A DNA stretch of 35,847 nt, from NCBI GenBank assembly GCA_036377075.1, contig DASUZB010000001.1, positions 1 through 35,847 on the forward strand, in the 5' to 3' direction. Below, piece by piece: positions 17,090 to 25,523 of the stretch (the first letter of the stretch is position 1; each line of letters starts with the position of its first letter). Under the pieces are notes generated by a model. That model did no database searches, was not told the DNA's origin, and saw only the letters and a program-made list of their open reading frames with translations. Origin of the DNA: DASUZB01 sp036377075 (lineage in GTDB: Bacteria > Actinomycetota > CALGFH01). The position numbers and the translations under genes were made by a program.

Positions 17090-18014
17090 GGATCACCGCG
17101 GCGCGCAGCGCCAGCACGCCGAGGAGGACCAGCCCGGGCATGGCCGCCGCCGCGAGCGGGGCGACGACCGTCCCCTCGGGGGTGACGGCGAGCCTCGCGG
17201 TGAGCAGGCCGCGTAGCCCGGGCACCAGGCCGGCGAACGCCACCAGCCACAGGAGGATCCAGGGGAAGCCGAAGGCCTCGTCCAGCGTGCCGGCCGGGAT
17301 CAGGGTGAGCACGAACAGCACGATCAGCGCCAGCTCGAGGAGGGTGAACAGGCGCTCGAAGAGCTCGAGCGCCCCGGCGCTGGCCCGCGCCTCCGCCCGG
17401 TAGCGGACCAGCCAGAGGAGCAGCGCGGCCGAGCCGCTGAGCCCGGAGGCGAGGAACAGCCCGCCGAGCGTCCAGGTGTCGCTCCACACCGGCTGGTTGG
17501 AGACCGCGAGGAGCACGCCCGTGTACCCCGCGACGAAGGTGCCGAGCAGCGCGCCGACGAGGATCCACAGCGTGCCCAACGTCCCGTCGAGCAGCCGCGC
17601 GACCCGCAGCGCGAACGGCCAGCGGAGCCTTCCGTCCCGCACCAGCACCTCGACGAAGGTCACGGTCGTGAACAGGCCGAACACCACCAGCGCCCAGGAC
17701 CCGAGCGACATCGGCGACCAGTACTTGAAGCTCAGGCCCTGCTCGCCCGGGGTCGTGTTCCACAGCATGTGCCAGAAGCGCAACGGCTGGGTGAGGTCGA
17801 GCGTCAGCAGGACCGGGCAGAGGACGAACGTGCCGAAGGAGGCGTAGAAGCCGAGCCGTGCCGCCGGCTCGTCGAAGCGCTCGCCGCGGAGCCGCAGCAG
17901 CGTGGCGAGCGCGTAGCAGCCGCCCGCCAGGCCGGCCAGGAAGAAGTAGGGCACGATGAACCAGGTCCAGCGCGGTGGACCGGCGAAGTGCTGGGCTTGG
18001 GCCGCGAGCGTCAT
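17073..18014 (-). CDS. nrfD: NrfD/PsrC-type quinone-linked membrane subunit
   Basis: The product is 313 residues with about eight hydrophobic helices, beginning PRWTWFIVPYFFLAGLAGGCY, the typical NrfD N-terminus, and including a loop with LDLTQPLRFWHML. NrfD subunits contain no haem. They exchange electrons between an iron-sulfur partner and the quinone pool. Here it is the last gene of the fdhA-fdhE-fdhB operon and takes the place of the cytochrome b556 subunit (FdnI) of the E. coli enzyme. Its ATG overlaps the fdhB stop by four bases (ATGA), so translation is coupled. Confidence 0.92.
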   Translation of the reverse strand: MTLAAQAQHFAGPPRWTWFIVPYFFLAGLAGGCYALATLLRLRGERFDEPAARLGFYASFGTFVLCPVLLTLDLTQPLRFWHMLWNTTPGEQGLSFKYWSPMSLGSWALVVFGLFTTVTFVEVLVRDGRLRWPFALRVARLLDGTLGTLWILVGALLGTFVAGYTGVLLAVSNQPVWSDTWTLGGLFLASGLSGSAALLLWLVRYRAEARASAGALELFERLFTLLELALIVLFVLTLIPAGTLDEAFGFPWILLWLVAFAGLVPGLRGLLTARLAVTPEGTVVAPLAAAAMPGLVLLGVLALRAAVILSAQF

Positions 18015-18847
18015 GCTTCGCCCGCCTCCTCACCCGGTCCCGTCGCCGGCGGTGGCGCACCGCGCCGCCGCAGGGCGATCAGCCCGGCGAACAGGCCGAG
18101 CACGGCGGTGGCCGCGCCGGTGAGCCAGCCGCCAGGGTTGTTGCGGCGTGGTAGTACCGCGTTGGTGGCGTTCGGCAGCCGGTACGCCTCCGGCTCGTCC
18201 ATCAGCAGGAAGAACGCGTTGAGCCCGCCGTAGACCTCCTGGTCGCGCCCGTACAGCCGCGCCTCGGCGACGCCTTGGGCGTGGACGTCGGCAAGGCGCT
18301 TGTCGGCCCGCGCCTGCAGCTCGGACAGCTCGCCGAACTGGATCGACTGGGTCGGGCAGGCCTTGGCGCAGGCCGGCTCCATGCCGCCCTGGAGCCGGTC
18401 GTAGCAGAGCGTGCACTTCTGCGCGACGTTCTTGTTCTCGTCGACGCCGATCACGTTGTACGGGCAGGCCGAGATGCAGTCGCGGCAGCCGTTGCAGACG
18501 TCCGGCTGGATGTAGACGGAGTCGAACTCGGTGCGGATGATCGCGCCGGTGGGGCAGACCTCCATGCAGCTGGCGTGCTGGCAGTGCTTGCAGACGTCGG
18601 ACATCATCAGCCAGGCCTTGCCCTGGCCGACGCCCATGGTCTCGTCGGGCACGTTGTCGATCAGCTGCACGTAGCGCCAGTTCTGCCCGTCGAGGGTGCC
18701 GGTGTTGTCGTAGCCGTCCAGGAAGGTCGGCTCGTTGCCCTGGAGCTGGTTCCACTCCTTGCAGGCCACCTCGCAGGCCTTGCAGCCGATGCAGACTCTG
18801 GTGTCGGTGAAGAACCCGTAGGCCTTGCCAGGCGTGATCTCGGCCAT
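18011..18847 (-). CDS. fdhB: Formate dehydrogenase beta subunit, four [4Fe-4S] ferredoxin protein
   Basis: The product is 278 residues from the ATG at 18847. Sixteen cysteines form four clusters: Cys19/22/25/29, Cys86/89/94/98, Cys118/121/124/128 and Cys145/148/160/164. The arrangement matches FdnH/FdoH beta subunits, which pass electrons from the molybdenum site to the membrane subunit. A single membrane helix near residues 239-259 (GGWLTGAATAVLGLFAGLIA) anchors it, as in FdnH. There is no signal peptide, consistent with co-export by the Tat signal of the alpha subunit. It starts 2 bases after the fdhE stop and overlaps nrfD by four bases. Confidence 0.94.
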   Translation of the reverse strand: MAEITPGKAYGFFTDTRVCIGCKACEVACKEWNQLQGNEPTFLDGYDNTGTLDGQNWRYVQLIDNVPDETMGVGQGKAWLMMSDVCKHCQHASCMEVCPTGAIIRTEFDSVYIQPDVCNGCRDCISACPYNVIGVDENKNVAQKCTLCYDRLQGGMEPACAKACPTQSIQFGELSELQARADKRLADVHAQGVAEARLYGRDQEVYGGLNAFFLLMDEPEAYRLPNATNAVLPRRNNPGGWLTGAATAVLGLFAGLIALRRRGAPPPATGPGEEAGEA

Positions 18848-18849
18848 CG

Positions 18850-19698
18850 CTAGAACCCCATCAGGTTGGGTGTGATCTTGGTCAGGCCACGCTCGGCCGC
18901 GTAGAGGTCGAGCGGCAGCGCCGCGAGCTCGTCCACCTCCGGCGTGGCGCGGGCGTCGCGGCCGAGGTCGACGTCGATCAGGTACCGCTTGCAGCTCTCG
19001 CAGCTCTCGATGCGGAGGTGGGGGAAGGTCGCCGTGCCGTTGCGCCCAGGCTCGCCACGGCCGACGACCGGGCCGTCGCGCCGCTCGGCGAAGATGGTGC
19101 GCTTCCCGCCGGCGGTCTCGCCGCACGACGCGCAGGCGCTGCTCGAGTAGCTCCAGCTCGCGCCGCAACGGGCGCAGGCCAGGCGCCGGTGGCCGCTCAC
19201 CAGGGCCTCGTCGGAGTGGTCGTGGAAGCTGAGCTGGGGCAGCCCGCCGCAGCGCTGGCAGTGCCTGCCGCCCCTCGGCGACGGGTCGCGGGCGCAGGCG
19301 GCGTCGGCGTCGAGCGCCTGCAACGGCCCACGCAGCGAGGCGCGCGCCAGGTAGCGGTCGACCGGCGCGAGCTCGTCGCCGGCGAGCCACGCCGCCAGCA
19401 GCGCCTCCCCGATGCCGTCGTCGAGGAACCCGCGGGTGGCGTCCGCGAGCGGCTCGGGGCCCGCCTCGGCGGTCGCATCGACCACCCGTGGGAGCACCCG
19501 CCGGGCGGCCCAGCCCGCGAGCGCCTCGGGCTCCGGTCGCTGCTGGAGCGCGGCGTCCGACGCCTCCTCCCAGACGTCGAGCAGGGCGAGGTAGAGGGTG
19601 AGCACCTCGGCCGCGAAGGGGTGGCGGTCGCGCAGCAGCTCGGCCCGCCGGCGCCGGGGCGCCCACGGGCTGGCCGCGCTCACGCCGGGTGCGGGCAT
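18850..19698 (-). CDS. fdhE: Formate dehydrogenase accessory protein FdhE
   Basis: The product is 282 residues, and its ATG at 19698 overlaps the fdhA stop as ATGA. FdhE is a cytoplasmic, iron-binding rubredoxin-like protein needed to assemble Tat-exported formate dehydrogenases. The four CxxC motifs are visible in the C-terminal half: HCQRCGG, ACARCGASW, ACASCGE and ESCESCKRYLIDVD. The N-terminal half is helical, as in the family. It is placed between the alpha and beta genes, which ties its synthesis to the two structural subunits. In E. coli fdhE follows the structural genes. Confidence 0.93.
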   Translation of the reverse strand: MPAPGVSAASPWAPRRRRAELLRDRHPFAAEVLTLYLALLDVWEEASDAALQQRPEPEALAGWAARRVLPRVVDATAEAGPEPLADATRGFLDDGIGEALLAAWLAGDELAPVDRYLARASLRGPLQALDADAACARDPSPRGGRHCQRCGGLPQLSFHDHSDEALVSGHRRLACARCGASWSYSSSACASCGETAGGKRTIFAERRDGPVVGRGEPGRNGTATFPHLRIESCESCKRYLIDVDLGRDARATPEVDELAALPLDLYAAERGLTKITPNLMGF

Positions 19699-22600
19699 CA
19701 GATCCTCTCGATGTTCACCAGGAACGCCTTGAACTCGGGGGTGCGCGCGCTGGCGTCGCCGACGAACGGGGTGAGCGCGTTGGCGAGCCAGTGCTGGCCG
19801 GTGTTGATGCCGACGAAGCCCCAGTGGATCGGGATGCCGATCTGGTAGACCTTCTTGCCGTCGATCTGCAGCGGCCCGAGGCGGTTGGTCACCACCGCGC
19901 GCACCTCGAGCTTGCCCCGCTTCGACCAGACGCGGACCTTGTCGCCGTGCTCGATGCCCTTCTCGCGGGCGAGCTCGGCGGGCACCTCGACGAAGGCCTC
20001 CGGCTGGAGCTGGACGAGGTGCTCGACCTGCTGGGTGATGTAGTGCACGTGCTCGGTGAGCCGGTAGCTCGTGGCCCCGTACGGGAACTCGTCGCGGGTG
20101 CCGAACCGGTTGGCCCGGCCGGCCTTCTCGTCGTAGAGGAACGCCACCGGCGTCGCCGAGACCTTGGGGTGCAGGGGGTTGTCGACCGGCGACTCGATCG
20201 GCTCGTAGTGCTCGGGGAACGGCCCGTCCGCCACCCCGTTGCTGAACAGCCGCCCCGTCCCCTCGCCGGTCATGATGAAGGGCAGCGGAGCCTTGGGGTC
20301 CTTCGGGTCGATCTTGGGCGGGTAGTCGGGCACGTCGCCGACCCACTTGCCGGCGGCGGCGTCCCACTTGATCCCCGGGCGGGTCTTGTCCCACGGGCGG
20401 CCCTCGGGGTCGGCCGAGGCGCGGTTGTAGAGCACCCGCCGGTTGAGCGGCCAGCTCCACGCCCAGTTGTGGTAGAAGCCCATGCCGGTCGGGTCGTTCT
20501 TCTCCGGGTCCTGCACGCCGTCGCGGCGCTTGGCCAGGTTGCCGCTCTCCGGGTAGCTCCCGGTGTAGATCCAGTTGCCCGCGGTGGTGGTGCCGTCGTC
20601 GGCGAGGTCGGCGAAGGTCTCCAGCCGCTTGCCGGTCTCGAGGCTCTTGCCGTTGATCTCCTGGGCGATCTCGTCCAGGTCGGGCTTGCGCGGGTCCTTG
20701 TACGGCATGGTGAGGTCGAGGACCGGGTCGGGGAACTTGCCGCCCTGGTCGCGGTAGAGGGCACGCACCCGCTGGAAGAGCTCGGCGAGGATCCAGTGGT
20801 CGTGGCGGGCCTCGCCCTCGGGGGGCAGGACCTGCTCCTTCCACTGCGACCAACGGCCGCTGTTGACGAACGAGCCGTCCTTCTCGATCCAGTGGGTCGC
20901 CGGCAGCAGGAACACCTCGGTCTGGACCGTTGCCGGGTCGATGCCGGGCGCCTGCCAGAACTCCGAGCTGGTGGTGGGGAAGGCGTCCATGACGCACAGC
21001 CACTTGAGGTTCGAGAGCGCGTGCAGGACCTGGTTGGAGTCCGGCCCGATGCTGGTCGCCGTCATCCCCGACAGCATCAGCCCCTCCATCTTGCCCTGCA
21101 GCGCCTGGTCGAAGATGGAGATCCAGGAGGTGTTGCCGGCCGGCTTGGGGAGGTGGTCGAAGGCGAACTCGTTGTGCTTGGTGGCCTTGTCGCCGTACCA
21201 GGTCTTCAGCAGGCTCACCATGAACTTGCGGTAGTGCTCGCCGAAGAAGTTCACCGCGTCGGGGCGCAGCTTCTTGCTCGCGCTCTGCTCCAGGTAGTCG
21301 TGCAGGTTGCGCTGGCCCGGCGCGGGGATCCGCAGGTAGCCCGGCAGGATCTCCCAGGAGATCGCGTGGTCGGTGTTGCCCTGGATGTTCGCGTGGCCGC
21401 GCTCGGCGTTCATGCCGCCCCCTGGGCGTCCCATGTTGCCGAGCAGGAGCTGCAGCACCGCCCCGGAGCGGATCAGCTGCACGCCGGTGGTGTGGTGGGT
21501 GAGCCCGACGGCGTAGACGATGGTCATCACCTTGTCGGGCTTCCCGGTCTCGCCGACGAGCTTGGCGACCTGGAGGAACTGGTCGGCCGGGATGCCGGTG
21601 ATGCGCTCGACCATCTCCGGGGTGTAGCGGCTGTAGTGCTTGCGCAGCAGGTTGAGCACCGAGCGGGGGTGCTCGAGGTCGATCTTGGCGAAGCCCTTCT
21701 GGTCGGTCTCGTACGCCCACTGCTTGGCGTCGTAGACGCGCTTGTCCGGGTCGTACGCGTTGAACAGCCCGTCCTCGAACTTGAAGCCCTTCTTGACCAC
21801 CAGGCCGGCGTTGGTCGCCCAGCGCACGTACTCCTCGTGGTAGAGCTTGTTCGACAGGACGTAGTTGATCAGCCCGCCGAAGTAGGCGACGTCGGTGCCG
21901 GTCCGGATGCGCAGGTGCAGGTCGGCGACCGCCGAGGTCCGGGTGAAGCGCGGGTCGGTGTGGACCATCTTCGCGCCCCGCTCGAGCTTCGCCCGCATCA
22001 TCCACTGGAAGCCGACCGGGTGCGCCTCGGCGGGGTTGGCGCCGTTGATCAGGATGAGGTCGGCGTGCCTGATGTCACGCCAGTGGTTCGTCATTGCCCC
22101 TCTACCAAACGTGGCGGCCAAACTGGTCACCGTGGGGCCGTGTCAAACGCGGGCCTGTTGCTCCAGGTAGACCAGGCCGAGGCCGCGCATCACCCTGGTG
22201 GCGAAGTAGCCCTCCTCGGAGCTGAACGCCGCCCCGCCGGCGAAGGCGATGCCCTCGCAGCGGTTCACCACGTTCCCGTCCGCGTCCGTGGTGACGAAGG
22301 TGCGGTCGCGCGAGGCCTTGATGTTGTGGGCCAGCCGGTCCAGGACGAAGTCCCAGGAGACGCTCTGCCAGCTGGCCGCGCCCGACGCCCGGTACATGGG
22401 GGTCGCGACGCGGCGGCGGGAGACGGCGAGCTGCAGGGCGCTCGCGCCCTTGGGGCAGAGGCGGCCCTCGTTGACCGGGCTGTCCGGGTCACCCTCGATC
22501 TGGAGCAGCTCGACCCTGCCGTTCTCGTCCTTCCTGGTGTAGGCGAGCAGCGCGCAGCCCACCGCGCAGTAGGGGCAGACGGAGCGGGAGACGGTCGCGC

Positions 22601-22715
22601 CCTCGATCCGGAGGTGCTGCTTGACCTGCCCGGCCTGGGCGACGTCGAAGCCGAGGGCGGAGGCTCCGAGCGTTCCCGCGCTCACCGTCAGGAATTGGCG
22701 CCGTGTGACCTCCAT
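19698..22715 (-). CDS. fdhA: Selenocysteine-containing formate dehydrogenase alpha subunit (in-frame UGA at codon 191)
   Basis: One gene of 1006 codons reads through a UGA at 22143-22145. Before it: a Tat signal (RRQFLTVSAG, residues 5-14), a [4Fe-4S] site (Cys47, Cys50, Cys54, Cys87) and LEQQARV. After it, same frame: HGPTVTSLAATFGRGAMTNH. Together this is the RV-U-HGPT active site of FdnG-type enzymes, with Sec191 as molybdenum ligand. The remaining domains match the MGD-binding folds, including LLGNMGRPGGGMN and the C-terminal barrel. It oxidises formate outside the membrane and passes electrons to FdhB. It starts at an ATG with AAGGAGG upstream. Gene callers would split it at the UGA (22143..22715 and 19698..22130). 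SelA, SelB, SelC and SelD must be encoded elsewhere. Confidence 0.95.
22113..22145 (-). promoter_or_regulatory. UGA selenocysteine codon with candidate bacterial SECIS hairpin
   Basis: The UGA occupies 22145-22143. Eleven bases later the mRNA can fold GGUGACC (22131-22125) against GGCCGCC (22119-22113) with one A-C mismatch and one G-U pair, closing a five-base loop AGUUU. The apical loop lies about 18 bases after the UGA and contains GU, as in the E. coli fdhF/fdnG SECIS elements that bind SelB. The pairing was worked out by eye. Confidence 0.6.
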
Positions 22716-22800
22716 GGCCGCGGCCTCCTTGGACGCCGTCGCGTCGATGCGCTGCTTGCCTTGGTTTGCGCCTGTAGCAGATAGATCGTCGCGCTACGCG

Positions 22801-22829
22801 ATTCTCAAACCTCGGCCAAGGGCGGTCAA
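22801..22829 (-). promoter_or_regulatory. Candidate sigma-70-type promoter of the fdh operon
   Basis: On the minus strand TTGACC (22829-22824) and GAGAAT (22806-22801) are separated by exactly 17 bases. The fdhA start lies about 85 bases downstream. Hexamers match consensus at five and four positions. The site lies 10 bases past the stop of the luciferase-like gene, so the fdh operon can be transcribed independently of the leu genes. Confidence 0.45.
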
Positions 22830-22838
22830 TGGGCCCGA

Positions 22839-23423
22839 TCAGCCCTGCGCGAGCTGGAGGTCCTGGCGGCCGCCGGGGTCGTCGGGGTTGCGCAGGATGT
22901 CCAGCAGCCTCGGGCCGGCCGGGACCAGCACCCCGTGGGTGCCGGCCGCCGCGGCGTCGGCGAGCGCCGTCCGCCAGGCCGCCCGGCCCTCCGGCGGCGG
23001 GACCTGGACCCAGCGCTCCGGGTCCCCCTCGTCGCGCGGGCGTTCGAAGGCCGCCGGCTCCCCGGGGAGCCAGAAGAACCGCTCGAGCTCCGGTGCCAGG
23101 GCGGCGAGCTCACCGAGGTGCTCGGCATCGGCGACCAGCGCGAGCCGGCGGCGGGCGAGGCGCCCGACCGTGGCGAGCGTGCGGCCGAGCGCCTCGGGTG
23201 GGCGGTCGGCGGTGGGCACGGCCGCGACCAGCAGCGCCCGGTGGGTGAGGGCCGCGAGCGCGGCCAGCAGGGCGAGTGGGTCGAGCCCGGACTCCGAGTC
23301 GAGGTCGACCCAGAGCGCGTCGGCGCCCGCGGCCTCGAACGCCCTGGCGTCGGCGAGCCACTCGCCGAGCCGGTCCGGCCACCCGGCGAGGAGGACTGCG
23401 ACCCGTACCGCTTCCTGGTTCAC
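22839..23423 (-). CDS. Short luciferase-like (LLM-type) protein at the end of the leu operon
   Basis: The product is 194 residues from the GTG at 23423, 10 bases after leuD. Its first 90 residues resemble the start of a bacterial luciferase-like TIM barrel: ARAFEAAGADALWVDLDSES, then LLAALAALTHRALLVAAVPT, then LARRRLALVADAE. It is much shorter than the 280-350 residues of functional LLM flavin oxidoreductases, and I see no flavin-binding motif. It could be a reduced barrel with a new role or a remnant. Its place as last gene of the branched-chain operon suggests co-expression, but a metabolic role is not apparent. Confidence 0.6.
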   Translation of the reverse strand: MNQEAVRVAVLLAGWPDRLGEWLADARAFEAAGADALWVDLDSESGLDPLALLAALAALTHRALLVAAVPTADRPPEALGRTLATVGRLARRRLALVADAEHLGELAALAPELERFFWLPGEPAAFERPRDEGDPERWVQVPPPEGRAAWRTALADAAAAGTHGVLVPAGPRLLDILRNPDDPGGRQDLQLAQG

Positions 23424-23433
23424 GAACGGCAGG

Positions 23434-24054
23434 CTATCCGCCCGCCGGGTGGAGGGTCGAGACGCGCGCGGGGTTGGCGGCCTCGTAGGCCGCCACCTCG
23501 TCCAGCCGGGCCAGCAGGTAGCCGAGCTCGTCACGGCCTTCGAGCAGCATCGCCTGCGCGAACGGGTCGATCGGGAAGCCGGCCGGCTCGCCGTCGGGCA
23601 GCCGCAGGGTCGCCGCGGCGAGGTCGACCTCCACCTCGGCGGCCGGGTCGGCGGCGACGGCGGCGGCCAGCCGCGCGTGGGCCTGCCGCTCCAGCTCGAC
23701 CGGGAGCAGGCCGTTCTTCAGCGCGTTGCTGCGGAAGATGTCGGCGAACGAGGTGGCCACCACGGCGCGGAAGCCGTGGTCGGTGAGCGCCCAGGGGGCG
23801 TGCTCCCGCGACGAGCCGCTGCCGAAGTTCGCCCCGGCGAGCAGCACCTGCCTGCCGGCCATCCCGGGTTGGTCGAGCACGAACCCGGGCCGCGGATCCC
23901 CGGCCGCGTCGTAGCGCCAGTCGGCGAACAGGTGCTCGCCGAGCCCGTCCCTGCCGGTGGCGACCAGGAAGCGCGCCGGGATGATCTGGTCGGTGTCCAC
24001 GTCGTCGAGCAGCAGCGGCACCACCGCGCTGCGCAGCGTGCGGAACGGCTCCAC
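23434..24054 (-). CDS. leuD: 3-isopropylmalate dehydratase small subunit
   Basis: The product is 206 residues from the GTG at 24054, which overlaps the leuC stop (TAGTG). It is the swivel domain of the aconitase-type isomerase that converts 2-isopropylmalate to 3-isopropylmalate together with LeuC. Clear motifs are DDVDTDQIIPARFL, the substrate loop GANFGSGSSREHAPWAL, and ATSFADIFRSNALKNGLLPV. Length is usual. The stop/start overlap gives 1:1 translation with leuC. Confidence 0.96.
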   Translation of the reverse strand: MEPFRTLRSAVVPLLLDDVDTDQIIPARFLVATGRDGLGEHLFADWRYDAAGDPRPGFVLDQPGMAGRQVLLAGANFGSGSSREHAPWALTDHGFRAVVATSFADIFRSNALKNGLLPVELERQAHARLAAAVAADPAAEVEVDLAAATLRLPDGEPAGFPIDPFAQAMLLEGRDELGYLLARLDEVAAYEAANPARVSTLHPAGG

Positions 24055-25502
24055 TAGCGGGCACCCCCGTTCGTGACCAGGGCGCGGGCGTCGGCGATGC
24101 GGCCGGCGATCGCCGAGGCGGCGGCGGTCAGCGGGCTGGCCAGGAAGGTCCGCCCGCCGCTGCCCTGGCGTCCCTCGAAGTTGCGGTTGGAGGTGCTGAC
24201 CGCGTACTGCCCCGGCTCGAGGCGGTCGCCGTTCATCGCGATGCACATCGAGCAGCCGGGCTCGCGCCAGTCCGCGCCGGCGGCGCGGAAGGTGTCGGCG
24301 AGCCCCTCGGCCTCGGCCTGCCGCTTGACCTCCTGGGAGCCGGGGACCACCAGCACCCGCACGCCCGGGTCGACCTTGCGGCCGCGCAGCAGCGCCGCCG
24401 CCTGGCGCAGGTCGCTGATGCGCGAGTTGGTGCACGAGCCGATGAACACCACGTCGACCGGGTGGCCCAGCAGCGGCTCGCCGGGGCGCAGGTCCATGTA
24501 GGCGAGCGCCCTGGCGAGCGCCTGCCCGCGGCCGGGGTCGCCGAGGCGCTCGGGGTCGGGGACGGGGCTGGAGATCGGCGCGCCCATGCCGGGGTTGGTG
24601 CCGTAGGTGATCATCGGCTCGAGCGCGCTCGCGTCGATCGTGACCGAGCGGTCGTAGGTGGCGCCCTGGTCGCTCGGCAGGCCGCGCCAGTCGGCCAGGG
24701 CCTGCCCCCAGGCCGCGCCCTCGGGGGCGTGGGGCCGGCCGGCGAGGTACTCGAAGGTGACCTCGTCGGGCGCGACCATGCCGGCGCGGGCGCCGCCCTC
24801 GATCGACATGTTGCAGACGGTCATCCGCTCCTCCATGGACAGGGCGCGGATGGCCGGGCCGGTGTACTCGAACACGTGCCCGGTGCCGCCGGCGACGCCG
24901 ATCCTGGCCAGCAGCGCCAGGATCAGGTCCTTGGAGGTCACGCCAGGCCCCAGCCGGCCCTCGACCCGTACCTCGTAGGTCCGCGGCCGCCGCTGCAGCA
25001 GCGTCTGGGTGGCGAGCACGTGCTCGACCTCGCTCGAGCCGATGCCGAACGCCAGCGCGCCGAAGGCGCCGTGGGTGGCCGTGTGGGAGTCGCCGCAGAC
25101 GATCGTCATGCCCGGCTGGGTGAGGCCGAGCTCGGGGCCGATCACGTGGACGATCCCCTGGCCGGGGCTGTCGGTGCCCAGCAGCGGCACGCCGTGGGCG
25201 CGGCAGTTCTCCTCGAGGCGGTGGATCTGCGCCGCGGCCATCCCGTCGGCCAGTGGCAGCGCCCGGTCGGTGGTCGGCACGGCGTGGTCGACCGTCGCCA
25301 GGGTCAGGTCCGGCCGGCGCACCCGCAGCCCCCGGGCGTCGAGCCCGGCGAACGCCTGCGGCGAGGTCACCTCGTGGACCAGGTGCAGGTCGACGTAGAG
25401 CACGCTGGGGTGGCCCGGCGCCTCGCTGACCACGTGCCGGTCCCAGAGCTTGGCGAACAGCGTGCGCGGCGCCTGGGCGTCCGGCCCGCTCGCTGGTGGC
25501 AT
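24054..25502 (-). CDS. leuC: 3-isopropylmalate dehydratase large subunit
   Basis: The product is 482 residues. It is the aconitase-type catalytic subunit carrying a [4Fe-4S] cluster bound by Cys in FIGSCTNSRISDLR and the pair in GCSMCIAMN. Other signatures are VYVDLHLVHEVTSPQAF-like residues near the start (LYVDLHLVHEVTSPQAFAGL) and CGDSHTATHGAFGALAFGIG. It works with LeuD in the second step of leucine synthesis. It begins 21 bases after ilvE and is coupled to leuD. Confidence 0.97.
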   Translation of the reverse strand: MPPASGPDAQAPRTLFAKLWDRHVVSEAPGHPSVLYVDLHLVHEVTSPQAFAGLDARGLRVRRPDLTLATVDHAVPTTDRALPLADGMAAAQIHRLEENCRAHGVPLLGTDSPGQGIVHVIGPELGLTQPGMTIVCGDSHTATHGAFGALAFGIGSSEVEHVLATQTLLQRRPRTYEVRVEGRLGPGVTSKDLILALLARIGVAGGTGHVFEYTGPAIRALSMEERMTVCNMSIEGGARAGMVAPDEVTFEYLAGRPHAPEGAAWGQALADWRGLPSDQGATYDRSVTIDASALEPMITYGTNPGMGAPISSPVPDPERLGDPGRGQALARALAYMDLRPGEPLLGHPVDVVFIGSCTNSRISDLRQAAALLRGRKVDPGVRVLVVPGSQEVKRQAEAEGLADTFRAAGADWREPGCSMCIAMNGDRLEPGQYAVSTSNRNFEGRQGSGGRTFLASPLTAAASAIAGRIADARALVTNGGAR

Positions 25503-25523
25503 GGCGGCGCTCCTCCTCCTCGC

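Noticed and set aside
22143..22715. Separate 190-residue Tat-exported iron-sulfur protein
   Set aside because: Its stop is the selenocysteine UGA; the downstream frame continues the formate dehydrogenase directly.
19689..22784. 1031-residue open frame on the plus strand
   Set aside because: It is antisense to fdhA/fdhE and reads as a low-complexity Val/Gly/Arg/Asp product typical of the complementary frame of a GC-rich gene; no motif and no ribosome site.
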